A stretch of 64,000 bases of DNA from Blastomyces gilchristii SLH14081 (lineage: Eukaryota; Ascomycota; Eurotiomycetes; Onygenales; Ajellomycetaceae), in assembly GCF_000003855.2 (NCBI RefSeq), contig NW_003101671.1, positions 106,183 to 170,182 on the forward strand. The letters run 5' to 3'. Below the pieces are notes generated by a model that was not told where the DNA came from, searched no databases, and saw nothing but the letters and a program-made list of their open reading frames with translations. This document shows positions 48,970 through 60,090 of this stretch, piece by piece. The position numbers and the translations under genes were made by a program. Each line of letters begins with the position of its first letter. The first letter of the stretch is position 1.

Positions 48970-49277
48970 TGTGGCAGGCTGTGCCTGATCAATTATATAG
49001 ACTATTTCATTACACTTCACAGATTTCAATCACTTCATTCTCAAACATGTACACTTCAATTCTCAGCCATTCTCAATCACCGATCCTCAGCTGCTACAAA
49101 CGCGCGTATATTCTCCCGCCCCGAAGCTCCACCGCGTACACCACCACATACGCGTATAAATATCCACCTCAATCACTTATTCTCGCACTTTCTCTTTCTT
49201 TCCTTCTCTAACGTTTTTATCTTTGTTATATAAGACCTATAATATTATACCGATCTATTCGGCGTAGGCCTCTTACA
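48970..49277 (+). repeat. Gypsy-1C 3' LTR
   Basis: 308 bp with about 15 CpG sites by count. The flanking internal region has hardly any. Confidence 0.93.
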
Positions 49278-49282
49278 CATGA

Positions 49283-50420
49283 ATTATAAAAGTCTTATCT
49301 ATCTATAATCAATAACAAAACCTTTCAAATGCTTAGCATGTTGAATCTCAGAGTTTCAAGTGTATAATCTTCATATCAAATACTGAAAGAGATCAGACAC
49401 TGTAATATCTAATGTAATCAGTTACAGATCTGACTTCATGAGTGAGAGTTCTGTGAATCAGATATAAGAAAAGTTTGTATTAAATATGCTAAGAGAATAC
49501 AAGGAATCAGAATGAGTGAATGCAATGATCTCTTACTTGAAGAATGATAAGATATCAGATGATAAGTGTCTCATGAAAGTAGTAGAAGAGATGCTTTCAA
49601 ACTTCAAGCTGAGAAAATTGAAAAATGATGTTATGCTTTACTGTAATCTAAAATATGCAGAAGCTCTCTATCTAGAACATTTATTTAGATATGACTTAAT
49701 AGCTCACATGCACAAGGGATTCTAACTAATAATAATGCAAACCTTGTAGAAGAAGTGATGAGACATTTCATAAGTCAGTTATAGATAAGACATTGTAGAA
49801 CAACATCATATCATTCATGAATGAACAGAAAGATGAAATACTTGAATAAAATCTTAGATAATATACTGATAAAATATCTAGTAAGTAAGTTCATGAGACT
49901 ATGAGATGAATATCTCAGACAGATGCTATTAATCACATGAATTCAACAGTATGCAGTCTTCAAGTGTTCATCATTCTATCTGTTGTATGAATTGCATCCG
50001 CGCATCTCAGAGAATGCTTCAGAAAAGATGAAAGAGAGAATAGCAGTTACAGACACAGTAGTAGCAGTTATAAACACAACAGTTGCAGACACAGAATCAA
50101 GATTGAAAGAGATCAGTTATACACATATAAAAGCTAATGAGTTACTCCTGAACTCAGCAATTCAATCAAAAAGAATATGAGACTCACTAGTTAAGAAATT
50201 GAGTCTCAAGATGAAAATGTAAGTACTTATATATAATGAGAGTTCTGAGAAGTTTCAGTCTAGATGATTTGAGCTATATAAAATACTTAAATCACATTCT
50301 CTGAGAATGTATGCATTGAAAGAATCAGAGGAACAGATCTTATATAACTTAATAAATGATTTACAACTTATGAAAGTAAAGATGCAAGACTTGAGTGAAT
50401 TATAATTATTCACAGCACTA
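49283..50420 (+). pseudogene. Gypsy-3 RNase H end and integrase
   Basis: Y-K-S-L-I-Y-L at 49283 is the end of the RNase H (family D-H-K-S-L). Integrase follows: a zinc-type H-x-H segment near 49695-49715, then the core. The C-terminal part reads L-Y-E-L-H-P-R-I-S (about 49980), K-R-I-W-D-S-L-V-K and F-Q-S-R-W-F-E-L-Y. The last is the typical 'KFE-x-W-x-GPY' region of fungal gypsy integrases. Stops are fewer here than in the RT. Confidence 0.78.
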
Positions 50421-51200
50421 TCATTAGTGTTGAAAAAGAAGAGACTTATAATTGAAAAGTCTTATAAAGTAAGAGAAATCATAGATACTTACAAATCTGA
50501 TGATCTCACTTATTCTGATCTTTTCATAATTATAAGAAAAGAATGAGAAGTAATAAAGAAATCAGATGAATATCACACTTCAATAAGTAATGAGACTGTA
50601 GCTGATTGTACAATAATGCACTGCAGACAGTGAGTGTAATGTGACAAAGAATGATCTCAAAGTGACAGACTTGTACATGAATCAGATTACAGAAGAAAAA
50701 GAAATTCAGAGTTGAATTTAACTGTTTACATCAGTTCAATTGTGAAGATCACAGAGAATAAACTATCTGAAACATCTGTAGATGTGTGAGATCAAGTTAT
50801 CTCAATCTCTGAGAATACTCAGAGATCAGATGAGATTAGTTTTAATAAGCTGTTTACTGTAGTGATCTAAGTGAGTGAAGAGAAACAGTATAATATATAA
50901 GATAGAATTATAAAAGATAAAAGCTGCTGAATCTAGTCACTGAATACTATATTATATAGAGATTATATAAGAGTAGTGACTAGCAAATAAAGAAAAAGTG
51001 TAAGAAAAGAAAAGAGATAATGAATTGATTATTAACTGTAAGAGTCAGCTGTAAAAGATAAATGTTATTATACATACTTCATTCATTTTCATACATTATA
51101 TGTTTAATCTATTTTCAACATTACATCATCTGAAAAACATCAAAAACAAAGAAAATCTCAAAACTTGAGATTTGTAAGAGATGTGAGAGCTGTAAGCTGC
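50421..51200. other. Gypsy-3 region after integrase, no clear coding signal
   Basis: Stop-rich on both strands. I see only the end of the integrase frame and A/G-rich sequence near 50970-51020. Confidence 0.4.
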
Positions 51201-51202
51201 TC

Positions 51203-51574
51203 TTATAATAACACTGCACATGTCTCTGATTTCTCTATCACTCTGTGTATAACATTAATGTCATTTATCACAAGATTGGCTGAAATACTAATATAGAAAT
51301 GTGTACATGTATACATAGAAAAATTGAAGAAGAGTGTGAGATCTGCAGAATCAGAAGCCAGAACAGAGAGAACAGAGATGAAAGAAATGAAAGAAGAAGA
51401 AGATACAGAATCAGACAAATGACAGCAGAAGTCACTCAGAGCTGAATACTTATAATTTGATATATGTATAACCTTCTCTGCAGAGAAGGAAGAGAAAGTG
51501 ATGAGAGAAGCTTGAGAGTAAAAGAAGATAGTCTCAGCAGTGTTATCATCTTTGATTAAAATGATCTCTGACAC
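51203..51574 (-). pseudogene. Possible antisense ORF in gypsy-3 (distal part)
   Basis: 123 codons open on the minus strand, starting M-S-E-I-I-L-I-K and Ser-rich. It lies between integrase and the 3' LTR on the strand opposite to gag-pol, as the antisense ORF of gypsy-2 does. I see no convincing residue similarity to that ORF. It could be chance openness of a C+T-rich strand. Confidence 0.3.
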
Positions 51575-52196
51575 TGAAGTAACTAAGAACTATTATTAGT
51601 GTATAAAACTGTAAAGACAGAGATAACAATTACTGAATGAATACTCACTGATCTTAGAATTGTACATGCAATTACAACATGCATGAGGCTTCTTAGAAAG
51701 AGAGAGAGAGATATAGAGAAATGCAGAATGCAGAATGCAATGTGTAAATAACTTATTCTTACAATGATATTTCAGATAAGATATACAAGTCTTATGTCTG
51801 TGAGTGTAAAAGAGTATGACATCTATATTTTCATTTCTGAAAACATGAATATCTTTTGTCTGTATTATGAAGTTGAATGACAGACACTAGAGAATAGATT
51901 GATACAGATCTATCATTCTGAAGAAATTCATCAGAGAGAATATTCTTATAATATTGAACTTTACAGTTATAAAAAGTTTCTTGATATCTGTGAATATCAT
52001 GATTTTATATATAATAAAACTCATAATGATTTCTTCTAAGAATAGAAAAATCAGTATTAGAAAGAAAAGATGAAAAAGAAAAAGACTTATAATCTTAATA
52101 CTGTTGAGAGAGAAAGTGATTCTCTAATATGAATGAAAAATTATCTTATCATGAATATTTAAAATGAATGTAATAATTAGTGTCTGTGACTGAGCT

Positions 52197-52685
52197 TCAG
52201 ATAGTTGTATTGTACACAGTCTTCATGTAATAAATTATTCTAGAGATTGATAAGAAGAGTGAGAGTGTATATACTGAGAAATGTAATTCATTAAGTCTAC
52301 ACAATATCTTCTTAAAATAAGAAGAGCTGATAATAAAAGCAGAGATAGTAGAACCAGAAGGAGAAGAGGTAGCAGAAGCAGAAGAATCAGACACAGAGAC
52401 AGAGATAGCGGGAGCAGAAGAATCAGACACAGGGGCAGATGTAGAAGATTGAGAGAGAGTGACAGAGAAAGAAACAGAGAGAGTAGAGAAGAACATGAAA
52501 GATCTGATTATATATAATATAAACAATTTCTTCACTATCATGTTCTTCAAGTTCTTGATCAATGATTCAATATTGAGTTCACTATCATCAGTAGATATGA
52601 ATCTATCAACATATAAAGATTCTATAGAAATAAAAATAAATATATCAGCATCTGTGTTCATATAAAAGTATGTCAGAAAACACAA
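52197..52685 (-). pseudogene. Possible antisense ORF in gypsy-3 (proximal part)
   Basis: 162 codons open, with two near-identical V-S-D-S-S-A-P/A units (about 52375-52435) in a Ser/Ala-rich stretch. The composition before C-to-T change was probably Pro/Ser-rich. Position and strand match the gypsy-2 antisense ORF. Its repeats argue for a real low-complexity protein domain, but no family is recognised. Confidence 0.35.
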
Positions 52686-53190
52686 TCAGAAACCTGCTAA
52701 GAAGAAAAACAGTTGAGAGTGTATAAGAAGATAAAGAAGATGTGTCATTCATGATAATATATTCTAGTGATTATTAGAAGATAAGTAAGTTCTGACTATA
52801 TTTCACAATGTGTTACACTTACTGCCAATAAACTGCTCAGTATAAGCACTATGATGATACTTATTATGAGAATAGAGAGTCATTGTCAGAAATGTGTATA
52901 ATATAATAGATGAATAGATATAAAAGAGTTGAATAGAAGAAGAAATAGAAATCTTGAATGAGATGATAATGTTTGATAATGATGATGATAAAGAAGATGA
53001 TTGAAGAATGAAAAAAGTTAGTGAATGAGTAATATAATATAGTGAAAGTTTCTTTGTAAGAGTGTATATGAGATACTAGCTGAATCAGAGATAAGTCATA
53101 CAATTATTAACACTAGTGACACACTAATCTGCATGAAGCTAGAACAGATGTCATGATTATATGAGTGTGACTGAATCTGATGAGAGAGGA

Positions 53191-53357
53191 TGTGATTCAG
53201 AAGAATGTATGACTGTCAGATAATAATACAGCTGCTTCTGAACTTGCTTATGAATGTAAAGGGGCTATAGCAGCCACTAATTAATTTAGCGTATGATATA
53301 TAAGAAGCCGGTGTACGGCTGTAATCGTACGCTGGCTTAAGCAATCTTTGAATCACA
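53191..53357 (+). repeat. Gypsy-3 3' LTR
   Basis: 167 bp. The first 60 bp have lost almost all CpG present in the 5' LTR, while the last 60 bp keep several that the 5' LTR lost. Confidence 0.92.
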
Positions 53358-53361
53358 AATA

Positions 53362-53890
53362 TATCTCACTGTGCAGGGATCAAAGGCTCAGTCAGATCTT
53401 GAAATATACTGATTTTATAGTTGTTAATATTCTGTTAACTTGTTGTTCACTCATTATGTATTGAATACTGTTACCAAGGTATCTTTTTGTATTTTTCTGC
53501 CAGGGATGAGCTAGATTGACAGGGCAGTATGAGAGTGAGACTTAGTGTTGATGTTTTGAAATATCAAAGATGGACAGGGTTTTCGCAGAGATTGCTTCGC
53601 AGATATCTTCACAATTACAGATTGAGAATCTTTCAAAATCAAGAAGATTGATGCATATGACTAGATCTCTTCATCTTACAATTTATATGACAATTTGTCC
53701 TAGGGTTGTGATGTGATAGAGATAAATGAGGAATAATCTCACACAGAAGTTTTGAACAACATCTGGTTCACATTTGACTGAATAACTTCACCATCACACG
53801 GGGTATGCAGTCAGAGATGAGGTCAAAATACTTGTATGATTAAGAACCTTTCAATGAATCTATCAGTGTGTTCTTATTTAAAAAATTAAG
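53362..53890. other. Less mutated unassigned stretch between gypsy-3 and a gypsy-2-like fragment
   Basis: No similarity to other parts of the window. It retains GG, CC and some CpG (cagggatgagc, ggacagggttttcgc, acacggggtatgc), unlike the flanking transposons. It may be old single-copy host sequence or a terminal repeat of the neighbouring fragment. See the small frame at 53570. Confidence 0.5.
53570..53716 (+). CDS. Small open frame, 48 codons, not recognised
   Basis: Starts M-D-R-V-F-A-E-I-A-S-Q-I and ends at a TGA at 53714-53716. It lies in the less mutated stretch. The first 25 residues could fit an F-box-like opening helix, but this is weak. It may equally be chance. Confidence 0.12.
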   Translation: MDRVFAEIASQISSQLQIENLSKSRRLMHMTRSLHLTIYMTICPRVVM

Positions 53891-54066
53891 TAAGTTCACG
53901 TTGAAGCAGCTCTTAGTTATTTTATCTAGAGTAGTATAAATATCTCAGATCTGTCTATGAAATCTTATCTTCTTTTCTCTTTTTCTATAATAGGTCTCAT
54001 TCTTATAAACTGTGAGTATCTCTATTTATTTATAAAGTGTTTTCACTCAGATAATAGAGAGAGTGT
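53891..54066 (-). mobile_element. Gypsy-2-like fragment, left part
   Basis: Aligns in reverse with gypsy-2 at about 38740-38900. It ends with aatagagagagtgt (54053-54066), the left duplication of LINE-b, and continues at 58591. Confidence 0.7.
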
Positions 54067-57000
54067 TATTATTATGATTATTCTTCAATTATAGATGTAT
54101 GCAGTCAGAGACTATGACATCTACCTGAGAACCTTTAGTTCTCAGGGTTTTTCCTATATCTATAGAGTCAACTATTATACACTTATCAATTTCAGATATG
54201 CAAAATCAGAAAATTCCACCCCAGAATATAAAAACTGTTTACAAATTGCAGTATTTCAACACCTTCTGATACTTTGAAATCATTTGAAAATATTATGACA
54301 AAGGAAAAGAGAACATAGTCTTAAAGATAGACACATTAAATAGATAGATAGAAAAGAACAGAAAGAAACAAGTACAGTAAAGAGAGACTATAACAAAATA
54401 AAATTATTAAAAGATAGTGTATAACTGTTTTAAGAGACTATATCTAATCAATTTCCATCTCTTCATATTCAGATACTTCTGAATTGAGTCATTTTCTTGT
54501 AGCTGCTTGAGTTTCTGATAGAAAGTCCATTAAGTATTTAAGTCCTGTCTCAGTTGAGAATAAGAACCTCATATTTAATTGATTTAAATCATATGTCTTC
54601 TTTAATCTGACTCTGAGACTATTGTATAATGCACAATGTATTACAATATACTCAGAATTCTCATTTATATTGCAGAATGAGCACTCTGTTGAATCAAATC
54701 TATCATCAAATCTTTGTATATAAAATTTGAAATAACTATGTTCTAGTTTTAGCTGAATTATGAATGAGAATATTTTCTTTTTGCATTTAACTGAACAAGA
54801 TTTTCACTTTGATTTTATCTCAAATCTTGAATAATGTATGCTCTCCTTTTGTTTCTGCCAGCTTTCATTTCACTTGTTTAAACAAGATTCTTTTATCTTT
54901 CTCTTTATAAAAGATCAGAACACTGTTTTTTGAATAGATCTGTGTAATTCTGAATTCTTTTTTACAGCTGAATCAGCCAATTCATTGTCATGAATACTCA
55001 TATAAGCAGGAACTCAATGCAGATGAATTATCAGTTTAGATGTTCTTCTCTTTTGAATTTTCAAAACAGAGTTTAAAATCAGTTCAAGATTCATTTGATT
55101 ATTATGAATCTGACTATTTCTAAGTCTTTTTAAAGCAGCTTGACTATCAGAGAATATTCATATCTCTTTCAAACTATTTCCTCTTTTATGAGATTTTATT
55201 TCAATGAGTTTGAAAGCTTTCACTATTGTAAATAGTTCAGCATCAAAGACTTCAGATTCACAGCCTAAATTTCAGAAATCTGAGATAAAATTGATATTAT
55301 CTTCAGTATAAGCAATGCCTGCATCTAATCTATTCAAATTCTCATTTTTTAAGTCATCTGAGTAAATCAGAATAGAGTCTTTTATATTGATTGTAGAGAT
55401 CTTCTTCAAATGCTGTTCATATTCTCTCTCTTTAGATAGTTCACTTATTTATAAGTCTATGAGAGATTTCAGCTTTTCTCTTCAGAGAGATATCTTCTCA
55501 TGATCAATTTTCTCAATATTTAATGAAGAAAATTGATTCTTAATAAGTGAACATAGTCTATACAGTTGAGAGAGCATTTTCTTTAAAGTATTATTCTCAT
55601 TTTAATCAAGAAATCTATTTCAATTCAGTTCATTTCCTGAGTTAACTGATGAAAAGGAAGAAGAGACTCTTTCTCTGATTATATGATTTGAGCTCATCTT
55701 CATGACTCTCAGAGCATAGTTTATACAGGCCTTTTCAAAATGAATAGTAGAAGATGAAATTGAAGCTTCAATTTTCATTGCTTTAATAGAAGATGATTTG
55801 AATACTCTCAGAATTCTTCTCAAAGCTCTGTTTTATAGACTTTGAAACAGTTCAGTGAAGTTATCTTGATTATTTCATCAAACTTGAACTTCATAATCAG
55901 CTACTGAGATAATACAGGCTATGTATAACTGTCTCATAGCCTGAAAAGATAGACCTCTCTCAGTATTTGATAGTCTGATTATACTATTCAGTAGTCTCTC
56001 TGTCTTGATGATTCTTTATTGAATATGATATTTAAAATTCAACTTAGAGTTTAACCATACTTCTAGTCATTTGACATTCAAACTCAGTTTAATCTCTTTA
56101 TTCAGAAGAGTTAAACTTAGTTCTTTCTTATTAAATCTGGAACAAAGGTGAATTAACTCAGTTTTATTCATATCAAATTGAATTAGATTGATATCTGCTC
56201 TAACAAAGATTTTCTTTACTACTTTCTCAATCACTTCTAAATTCTCTTTGATTGTCTTTGAACTGTAGAGTAGACTAATATCATCTATATAACTTAAAGA
56301 TCTCACTATTTTCATCTCTCTATTCTTGAATAAATATGCAGTGTATATTGCAAATAAAACAGATGAGATTGAAGATTCTTATGATACTTGTATTTTTATC
56401 TCAGTTTTACCTTGTTTTCTTCCATCAAAGAATAGTTGTATAATTCTTTTAAACATGAAACAATTAACTCATTTTATTAGAGAAAGTGACAGTTTTAACA
56501 TCTTCAAAGTGTGAATCATCTTAGACTTTAAAACATGATCAAATGCATCTTTTATATCAATAAAAACTGCAGTTGAGACCAGATCTTCATACTTTATTAT
56601 TTGAACATCATGAATAACTGAGAGAACAGTGTCAATTGCAGAACATTGTTTTCTATCTCTCATTTGTTCATTAAATAGAAGAGAATCATTAATAGAGCTT
56701 ATAAAAGATAATCTAGTAGCTATTATCTTTTCTAGAACTTTTCTCAAACAGTTCAACAGAGATATTAGTCTATATGACTTTAGAACTGAAGCTTTTCTAT
56801 TAGGTTTTATAAGGATTACTTCAGTAGCTTCTCTCCAGCATTCAGAATAATAATCATTTCTTAAGAGATTGAAAAAGAGCTCAAAATATTCATTCTTCAA
56901 GTAGGAATATATGTTTTGAATAATTAAATGATTAATTGAATCAGGCCCTGCAGCAGTTTTAATTGAACTTGAGAATTATTACTGACTCTAGTATCACATG

Positions 57001-58576
57001 TAGCTCAGATCATTCCCAGTTATCTTCATCAATATATTCATGAAATGACATATTCTTCTCTTCTAAATGTGATGAGTTTTGAAAGAGAATTCTTATAAAA
57101 GCTTGACATTTTTCCTCAAAAGAGTTTGCTGTATACAATTCATTCTGAAATTCATATTCTAAGGTTGAAAGCTTTGCTACACTTCTTGTTTTAGTATAGT
57201 TGAAGGCTTTAAAAACTTCTTTTTCTTATGCTTCTTCAAGAAACTTGTTTCAGCAATCTGTTTTGGCTTTTTTAATATCTGAAAAATATTCATTTTGAAT
57301 AGCTTTGAACTCTTCATCAGATATTAAGTTATTCTTCCACTCTCTCTTAGCAGTGACTAATTTCTTTCTTTTAGAAGTGATATTCTCATTTCATCAAGAT
57401 TTGAAATACTCAGAAGACTTTTTCTTTGAAATATTTTCTTCAATACTTGTTAGAAGAATAGATATAATCAGCTTTACTCTATTCTCAAGCATTTCATTTG
57501 AGATATCTTGACTTTGATTTCAATAGAGCTCACTCTGTCTTTCAGATTTTAGCTGTTTTACTCTTTCTTCAACTGCTTTTCAATCAGCTTTTTCAAAGTT
57601 ATACTGATTAGAGAGAAGAGGATTTTCACTTCTTTGTTTTTCACTCAGTTCAATATCAAATTGAATGATCTCATGATCTGATTCTGAGGTTTCATTTGAA
57701 TCAATAAATCAGTTTATAAGTCTTTTTTCAATTAGATTTTATGATATGAAAGTTAGATCTATAATAGATTTCTGTTTCATATCTTTTCTAAAGAATGTTT
57801 GTTGATCAGACTTGTTAACTAAATCTATTGAATGTTTAAAAGTTCATTCAACCAGTTTATCTGCTCTTACTGCTCTTGTGCACTTGAAGTTTCATCAGAG
57901 ATTATATGCATTGAAGTCTTCTACAATTATAGAGTTTTTGAAGACAGTTATATTCAAAAATTCTCTATCAATTGTCCAGATATTGTTGTTTTCTTTCAAT
58001 GACTTTTCATTATAGATATTTATAAGTTGAATAGTATCAAACTCATTCTCTTTATCTATAATATCACTCACTAGAATATCAGAGTCAGATATAATATCAA
58101 ATCTTAAATTAAATTGATATCTTGATCTTTTTCTCTCATAGATCACTACTCTTGATTTTATCTCAGATTTTTCAGGAAGAAAGCAGTAATAGCTTGAATG
58201 AGAAATGATGTACTTTTGCTCAGTATCAAAGTTTGGTTCTTGAAGAAGTACAAAGTCAACTTTTTATTCAAATGCAATCTGAAGACAAGAATAAATACAA
58301 TTTGAGTTTCTATTCACATTATTTTGAATAAATGTGATTTTTGAAGAGTTTTTAAACTTTTTTTATTGTTTTTGTTGTATATTCATACTAAGAGAGAGTA
58401 GAGATAGAGTAGAATCTAATCTCTATCATCAGATAGTAGATTATAACTATTTTGAAAAGTAGGAATCTCAACTGCTTGCATTATATCTAGTTTATCACCA
58501 GAGTCATTTCTCAATTCTCTAATCTCAACAGAAGTTTGAGGATTCAAATTCTGTTTACACTTAGCTGGAGAATTGA
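54067..58576 (-). mobile_element. LINE-b, nearly complete Tad-like LINE
   Basis: 4510 bp, 5'-truncated inside ORF1. The perfect 14-bp duplication aatagagagagtgt is at 54053-54066 and 58577-58590. The tail on the minus strand is AAT-rich with the 3' hairpin at 54124-54146. It carries the end of ORF1 and all of ORF2. It serves as the reference for LINE-a, LINE-c and the LINE part of the chimera. Confidence 0.94.
54438..58386 (-). pseudogene. LINE-b ORF2: endonuclease, reverse transcriptase, RNase H, Cys/His motif
   Basis: About 1316 codons from the ATG at 58386. Endonuclease (EEP type): F-I-L-L-Q-x-P-like near 58230 and V-E-D-F-N-A at 57895-57930. RT: E-V-I-L-I-K-P, S-Y-R-L-I-S-L-L-N and A-V-F-I-D-I-K-D-A-F-D (56469-56900), then the catalytic Y-I-D-D-I-S (56275-56300). 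RNase H lies at about 54960-55390. C-x2-C and H-x-C remnants are at about 54630-54690. The stop aligns with 29363-29365 in LINE-c. The order endonuclease-RT-RNase H is that of the Tad clade. Interrupted by many stops. Confidence 0.88.
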
Positions 58577-58639
58577 AATAGAGAGAGTGTGTTTCTAATA
58601 ATAATATCTATATATTAGTTCAAGAACTTCTTAAGAATA

Positions 58640-58677
58640 AAAAAAAAATAAAAAAAAAAAATAAAAAAAAAAAAAAA
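58640..58677. repeat. A-rich tract
   Basis: Long A runs split by single T or C bases, upstream of the antisense ORF copy at 58708. Confidence 0.9.
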
Positions 58678-58707
58678 CAAAATTTAATTTTAATATTTTT
58701 ATAAATA

Positions 58708-59500
58708 ATGTCTGACTGCTGCTGAGCTTCTTACAAGCATTTTTATAACTTCTCTAATCACTTTCTACTGATTGATAAAGTAGAGATATTATTACTTATA
58801 ACAGTATCTTTACTTCTCTTAGCTTTATTACTATATCTAATCTTCAGATCAGTAGCTAACTCTGTATCACTGTTAAATCAGTCTTTGACTCTTAGTAGTG
58901 CAGTTTCACTCTTTACTATAAGTATCTCTGTAAATAGTTTCTTACAGATTATAGATAATAGTTTCTATGAATTATTAAGTACTGTCAGTACTCTCTATGA
59001 CTCTGTAGATCTATAATCACTCTCTCTCTCTATCTACACAATCTCTGATCAGATATATGAAAATATATCTAGATTTTCTATTAATAGTTCTCATATTACA
59101 GTGCATTTCTGTAACTCTGATATTAAAAAAAGATGAGTCTCTAAGTACTTATAAAATTCAGATAATCAAGACAATGTAAATACTATAAATTTATAATAGA
59201 AATTAATCTGAGTAGATAAGCTCTGTCTTTATATCTTAATAATTTCTGAGCTGAATACTTCAGTATAACTGAGAGAGTGAATACAGCTTCATAAGAAGTA
59301 TCTGATAATATGTATAGATAGTCAGCTCTTAAAACTCTGTTACAACTGTATATACTCTGATATTTAACTCTCTTAAAGTCTGTGTATTTTCAGTAGTCTT
59401 CATATTAAATGAAATAATTATTTATACTACAGATATAATACTCTCTGCTTCTTTAAAGAGAGAAATTAATAATTATAGAGAGATTGAGAGTTGTAAGTAA
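58708..59500 (+). pseudogene. Second copy of the gypsy-2 antisense ORF
   Basis: ATG at 58708-58710 (M-S-D-C-C), stop TAA at 59498-59500. It is colinear with 38663-37359 over its whole length. It shares A-S-Y-x-x-F-Y-N-F-S near the start, S-S-A-V-x-L-F-T in the middle, and the C-terminal T-D-I-I-L-x-x-S-L-K-R. One net frame change and several stops are present. Gypsy-4 begins two bases after the stop. Confidence 0.6.
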
Positions 59501-59501
59501 T

Positions 59502-60033
59502 TGTCACGCTCCCGGCCGCGCCAAGGCCTCGTTGCGGTTCCACACGGCCCATCACTTCCATGCGGATGATTTCATCCTGTTCAAACCGGTTTCCAACCAC
59601 TCTATGACATCATTCGGATATATCATATAAAGATCCGATTGATGAATATGAGAACCCTGCTTCTATATAAGGTCAGCAGATTACTCTTTCTCAGTAGTGA
59701 GATACTGCTGAGGTATCACTCTGACTATTCTCACTTATGAAATGAGAGAAGAGTATTCACTCATTGTCTATATAGCATAGCTAGATACTGGCTTCTCATC
59801 AAAGAAGTCAGTGATTTGTTTTTCTACTACTGAAATATATACAGAAGTTACTGCATTTCTCATACAATCTTCTTAGTATATTAAGTATTATATCTGTGAT
59901 ATTCTTGTAATAACTCTGTAGTCTATAAGCTTACTATTTAAGCAAGCTAGTCAAGCTTATTTATACAGCTTCTTAATAACTATCTCTATATAATATCACT
60001 GACTAGTTATTACTTCAGTTTCATTATATTACA
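59502..60033 (+). repeat. Gypsy-4 5' LTR (right limit provisional)
   Basis: Begins TGTCACGC. The proposed end TATATTACA at 60033 is chosen only because LTRs end in CA and gag opens shortly after. The first 150 bp are GC-rich with many CpG; the rest is A+T-rich. Confidence 0.65.
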
Positions 60034-60090
60034 ATTTAAATTACTCAATCTGATTATAAGTTTGAATCAGTTAAGCTTTAACAGACTGAT

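Larger units (their letters stand above)
43627..49277 (+). mobile_element. Gypsy-1C, best-preserved copy of gypsy-1
   Basis: 5651 bp with 308-bp LTRs (43627-43934 and 48970-49277). Flanking 5-mers are tatga and catga, one transition apart. It sits inside gypsy-3 RNase H, and both host halves match. The LTRs differ by more than 30 transitions, one transversion and no gaps in my hand alignment. Gag and pol can be followed end to end if TGA is read as a lost Trp codon. Confidence 0.94.
39900..53357 (+). mobile_element. Gypsy-3, Ty3/gypsy retrotransposon interrupted by gypsy-1C
   Basis: 167-bp LTRs at 39900-40066 and 53191-53357 begin TGTG and end AATCACA. The flanking 4-bp duplication is aata (39896-39899 and 53358-53361). 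Removing gypsy-1C leaves about 7.8 kb. On the plus strand lie gag, protease, RT, RNase H and integrase. Between integrase and the 3' LTR are about 2.7 kb without sense coding signal but with minus-strand ORFs. Almost all LTR differences are transitions. Confidence 0.9.
58591..59501 (-). mobile_element. Gypsy-2-like fragment, right part, reverse orientation
   Basis: Continues 54066 after LINE-b and aligns in reverse with gypsy-2 37359-38740. An A-rich tract at 58640-58677 is an expansion absent from gypsy-2. Gypsy-4 is inserted directly after the antisense ORF stop, so the remainder would lie beyond the window. Confidence 0.75.

Noticed and set aside
48969..49211. Open frame across the gypsy-1C 3' LTR
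   Set aside because: The same non-coding LTR sequence; openness is due to composition.
43627..49277. TGA reading as Trp throughout, suggesting an alternative genetic code or mitochondrial DNA
   Set aside because: TGA stands at Trp positions, but TAA and TAG also stand at Gln positions, and sister copies show TGG at some of the same sites. Transition-only decay explains all of this. The content is nuclear transposons.
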